From Orbilia blumenaviensis (taxonomy: Eukaryota; Ascomycota; Orbiliomycetes; Orbiliales; Orbiliaceae), in contig JAVHNS010000019.1 of the NCBI GenBank assembly GCA_036872755.1, forward strand, positions 124,001 to 188,000: DNA of 64,000 bases, read 5' to 3'. The position numbers were made by a program, and so were the translations under genes. Under the pieces are notes generated by a model. That model ran no database searches and was not told the origin of the DNA. It was given only the letters and a program-made list of their open reading frames with translations. Below, in pieces: positions 61,201 to 64,000 of this stretch. How positions within the stretch are numbered: the first letter of the stretch is position 1; each line of letters begins with the position of its first letter.

Positions 61201-62897
61201 GAACCTGCACGCTCTGATGGCGCTTCTGAAGCGCTCGAAATCGAGGCTTTCTTCGATTCGGGAAGGTTTTGCATCGCAGGTGATTCCGGTCGTCTAGGTG
61301 ACTTCTCTGGCAGAGATTCTTGGAGGTTGGTTATCTTCCCTCGTAGTAGATCCTCCTTAGATATACTAACGCCGACCTTTAATGTATTGGTGTTTTCACC
61401 TTTCAGATCTCGAACACGGTCCGCTTCTGAAGCTGCCCCCGCTGGCAGAGCCGCGCTAGCCGGGGGAGCTGGGCTAGGAATCCCACGCTGCTTGTGATGT
61501 CCTTTGGATAGGGCACCCCCAGCAGCATAGGCATCCGCAGCGAGCTTAAACCGAGCAGCGATATCCTTCGACGAGCCCTTGTTTGCCAAAGCGAGTCTCG
61601 GCCCCTGCGGGAGCGATATAATCGGAGCAGTACTAGGGGGTGCCGAAGGCCCAAGGGGAGTCGTAGCCTGTGGAGAGGGTGCCTGTGGGGATGTCGCTTG
61701 TGGGGATAATGCCTGCGGTGTAGAGCTTCTCTGCGGCTCTAAGTTGGTTTGAATCGGTTGCATCTGACTAGTTTTCGGCGAGGTTGGGAATCCGCCTCTC
61801 GGAGCACCTCTCGGAGATGTCGGTAGCCCACCACTTGCCTTCTGTTGATTCGATTGATCCAAAAAACCATTGCCGCGAGGTGCCATACCTGCAGCCGGCT
61901 CCGGTAGCGACGTAATTGACTGTTCCTCGGGCCTTTGTACCGATTCGGAGAACGAATGCTTGGGCTCATATGTAGCTGGGGATATCGGCTGTCTTGTAGA
62001 CTCATTCGTCGGCCGTCGTTGCATCCGTGGATTGGTCAATGTGTCAGACAATCTAGTCTGTAATTCCGGCCTTACTGGCTCCGTGTCTGTCGTGATCGAA
62101 GGCCGAGAACTATGGCTGGATACACTAGAGAATTGCCTTGAGTGTTCAGCGTGGGAAGGTGTCGAAATCGTAGGAGTGACGGCTGGGCTCTGAGAATTGC
62201 CATTCAATTGATCCCCTTGGAACATTTCTGAGTTTCCAGTACTCGGCCGCCCTTCTCCAGATAGCGCTGTTATCGAATCGAACCCAATCAAGACTGGCGA
62301 CTTCCCGCCCGTATACTTTTTAAATATACGAAAGAGGGAAGCAACAAAGGCCTCCTTTTCCCGCGATGTTCTGGTTTGCCAATAATATGGTTTGCCAATG
62401 GTGGCGGTAAATCCGGTACACCCAGGGTCATTTTCGATATGTGTTAAGTCGTCGAGATACCATGACTTTCCGATACTGAATGATCCAGTGTTATTCTCAC
62501 GAGCCTTGTGCAACCGAACACGACCTGATTTCCGCACGGCAACAATGATAACACGATTCTTTCGAGCGTCGGCTGCTGGTTGATAGTCTGGCGGCGGTGG
62601 AGCAGAAGGATGGACAGCATCCTCGATAACCCTGACATGGGTAATGTAGCACTCGAGCACTATGGAAGGTTCGAACCAAACGTCAGGATTCATACGACGG
62701 CGATAAATAAAAGGGCGGGGAGAAGGTGGCTACGAACGCTGGCCGTCGGCATCAGCTCTGCTGAAACAGGATTGCTGGATTCTGGTCCTCTCATTTTCGT
62801 ATATCTCCCGATGGCTGGAGGTTGATTGAGAAGTCACGGCTGGGGAGTGAGGAGGCCCGCCAGTGCCACTGGATATTGAAGAATAATGTGAAGCCAT
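58207..62897 (-). CDS. SEC3: Exocyst complex subunit Sec3
   Basis: Eight exons: 62738-62897, 60669-62659, 60196-60603, 59849-60137, 59341-59785, 59056-59272, 58642-59001 and 58208-58573; about 1411 residues, all phases agreeing. The N-terminal Sec3-PIP2/Rho-binding PH-like domain (about 55-165) shows CYITHVRVIEDAV, RVIIVAVRKSGRVRLHKARE and GKSWYLDDLTHIEND. A disordered Ser/Pro/Gln-rich linker runs to about residue 540. Coiled coil then leads to the Sec3 C-terminal helical-rod region (VSISPEEIDTLRNTKVQVDH, QGVGVIYAIEKKLGLFREGT). Sec3 marks sites of polarised secretion, binding PI(4,5)P2 and Rho/Cdc42 and recruiting the other exoc subunits. The stop is TAG at 58208-58210. Confidence 0.95.
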
Positions 62898-63698
62898 CTT
62901 GACCGGATAGCTACTATGCGAAGGAAAGACACTTGCACTACACTGCACTGGCGATTCTAGGGATAAAGAGGTGGATAGCAATTAAGTGCTTGAGTACGGG
63001 CAGTACTAGGGACAAGGTGATGTTTCCTGGAGCTCAAGCTGGGGATAGGTTCAGACAACCCATGTCTGATTGGTCCGGGAATTGAATAACAAGATGGCAA
63101 GCTAGGAGTTGGTTAGATCCAACTGCAATGTTAACTGCGGACCCAGAAATTTACCAGGCTAAGTTAATTACGTTAAGGTCAGGATATGGGGGTGGTCGAT
63201 GAAGCTGGAGATGGAAAGGAAAAGATAACAGTTGGCGGAGACAGATTTGGGGGTTCAGAGGATAGAGGAGAAGTGGAGGAGGAGGAGGAGGAGGAGAGGT
63301 CGGATCTGGAACGTCGTGCGGTGCAGTGATGAGCGGAGGAGGCGGCGATCCGACAATAGGACTATATATCAGAAGTAATTACTGGCAAGTGTTTACGAGG
63401 CCGCACTCAGGAGGGGATATCTGGTCCTACGGTGTCCGGGGGATTGCCCTCCGGGGAGTGTCTCCAGCCTACCGGGATGGGCCACCGGTTGGTCTGCCAA
63501 GGCCAAGGATTGGCGGCGGCAGGTCGCGAATCTGAAATTTTTAGAACCATACCTTGACAAAAATTTTGATAACTTTTTTTTCTTTCCTCACAGGCGGCTG
63601 CAGTGATTGATCGACCACCCTCAGCAGCTGTCGCCAGGCCAATTGTCCCTGCCGCCCACCGTCGCATACCCACAAACATCACCATCCAAACTCCAAAA
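62898..63698. promoter_or_regulatory. Divergent promoter SEC3 / LisH gene
   Basis: 801 bases. A GGA repeat lies at 63270-63297. The part before the LisH gene, after a T tract (63577-63586), is a CA/CT-rich leader. No specific site was identified. Confidence 0.4.
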
Positions 63699-64000
63699 AT
63701 GGCCGCCGACAAAGCCTGGATCTTCAAGCCCAGCACCGCTTCCACGTCAGCATCGAGCACGCAGAACGATGACCCGGAACTTCTGTCGTTGGTTTCACAG
63801 TATCTGGAGTCAAATGGATTCTCCCAGGCCAGTCGCAAGTTGGTCCAGGAGTCTGAGAAGCGCAAGATAAAGATTGCGCCCACAAAGGCTCTCTCCCTCT
63901 CCGACATCTACCAGCGCTTTCGAGCTGCAACAGTTGCGGCCACTTCCCCTTCTGCTCAACTCGCCAGAGAAGCCGCCGACGATACATCTGATACCCTCAG
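63699..64000 (+). CDS. LisH-domain protein, N-terminal fragment (possible Nopp140/SRP40 type)
   Basis: The ATG at 63699 (caaaaATGGCC) opens a frame that continues to the window end, about 100 residues. A LisH motif lies at about residues 26-60: ELLSLVSQYLESNGFSQASR and KLVQESEK. LisH domains dimerise and stabilise proteins. A short LisH N-terminus followed by a Ser/Ala-rich acidic region is typical of the nucleolar Nopp140/SRP40 family, and the Ala/Asp-rich end would fit. The window stops too early to decide. The antisense frames at 63407-63987 are shadows. Confidence 0.65.
   Translation, partial: MAADKAWIFKPSTASTSASSTQNDDPELLSLVSQYLESNGFSQASRKLVQESEKRKIKIAPTKALSLSDIYQRFRAATVAATSPSAQLAREAADDTSDTL

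Overview
This 64 kb window is nuclear DNA of a filamentous ascomycete (Pezizomycotina). The evidence is the short introns (about 50-200 bp) with GTRNGT-type donors and CTAAY-like branch points, the compact alternating genes, and the gene set: a siderophore N5-hydroxyornithine acyltransferase, a HORMA/PHD-type meiotic protein, fungal F-box and leucine-rich-repeat proteins and a fungal dsRBD-like protein. Protein content suggests Eurotiomycetes, possibly Onygenales, but that is inference. Intergenic DNA is rich in microsatellites and in TACCTAGGTA-like palindromic words. No CRISPR array, bacterial operon, virus or intact transposon was seen. Twenty-one protein-coding genes are supported, most reconstructed exon by exon with consistent splice phase; one more (9455-10744) is provisional and one ORF (27614-28123) is doubtful.

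Layout. 1-1182 (+): 3' end of a HOP1-like meiotic protein. 1717-2984 (+): cis-prenyltransferase (RER2 type). 3394-4260 (-): unknown two-exon gene. 4762-6142 (+): mitochondrial nuclease NUC1, convergent with 6395-7796 (-): fructose-1,6-bisphosphatase. 9455-~10744 (+): a cryptic gene split into very short exons, with more coding-like tracts to ~11338. 11799-12376 (-): 3' exons of a dsRBD-like gene. 14433-15491 (-): polyubiquitin. 16536-18187 (-): peroxisomal 3-ketoacyl-CoA thiolase. 19137-20484 (+): hydroxyornithine acyltransferase. 21064-23478 (-): PhoD-type phosphatase. 23898-24516 (+): dynactin p27 subunit. 25030-27168 (-): multi-pass membrane protein. 28238-29986 (-): farnesyltransferase beta. 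30555-32906 (-): BRAP2/ETP1-type RING protein. 37832-40974 (+): CDC24. 42214-45062 (+): V-ATPase subunit a. 48243-50309 (+): F-box protein. 52555-54123 (+): LRR protein. 55517-56984 (-): GDP-mannose pyrophosphorylase. 58207-62897 (-): exocyst SEC3. 63699-64000 (+): start of a LisH protein.

The genes are mostly housekeeping and do not form a biosynthetic cluster. Several meet functionally in polarised growth and wall building: RAM1 farnesylates Ras-type GTPases, CDC24 activates Cdc42, SEC3 tethers vesicles at growth sites, RER2 and the GDP-mannose enzyme feed glycosylation, and VPH1 acidifies vacuoles. FBP1 and the thiolase serve growth on non-sugar carbon.

The least explained stretch is 9.4-11.4 kb. 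It has no open frame above about 85 codons, yet it carries a phase-consistent chain of short exons behind an iron-GATA-like site.
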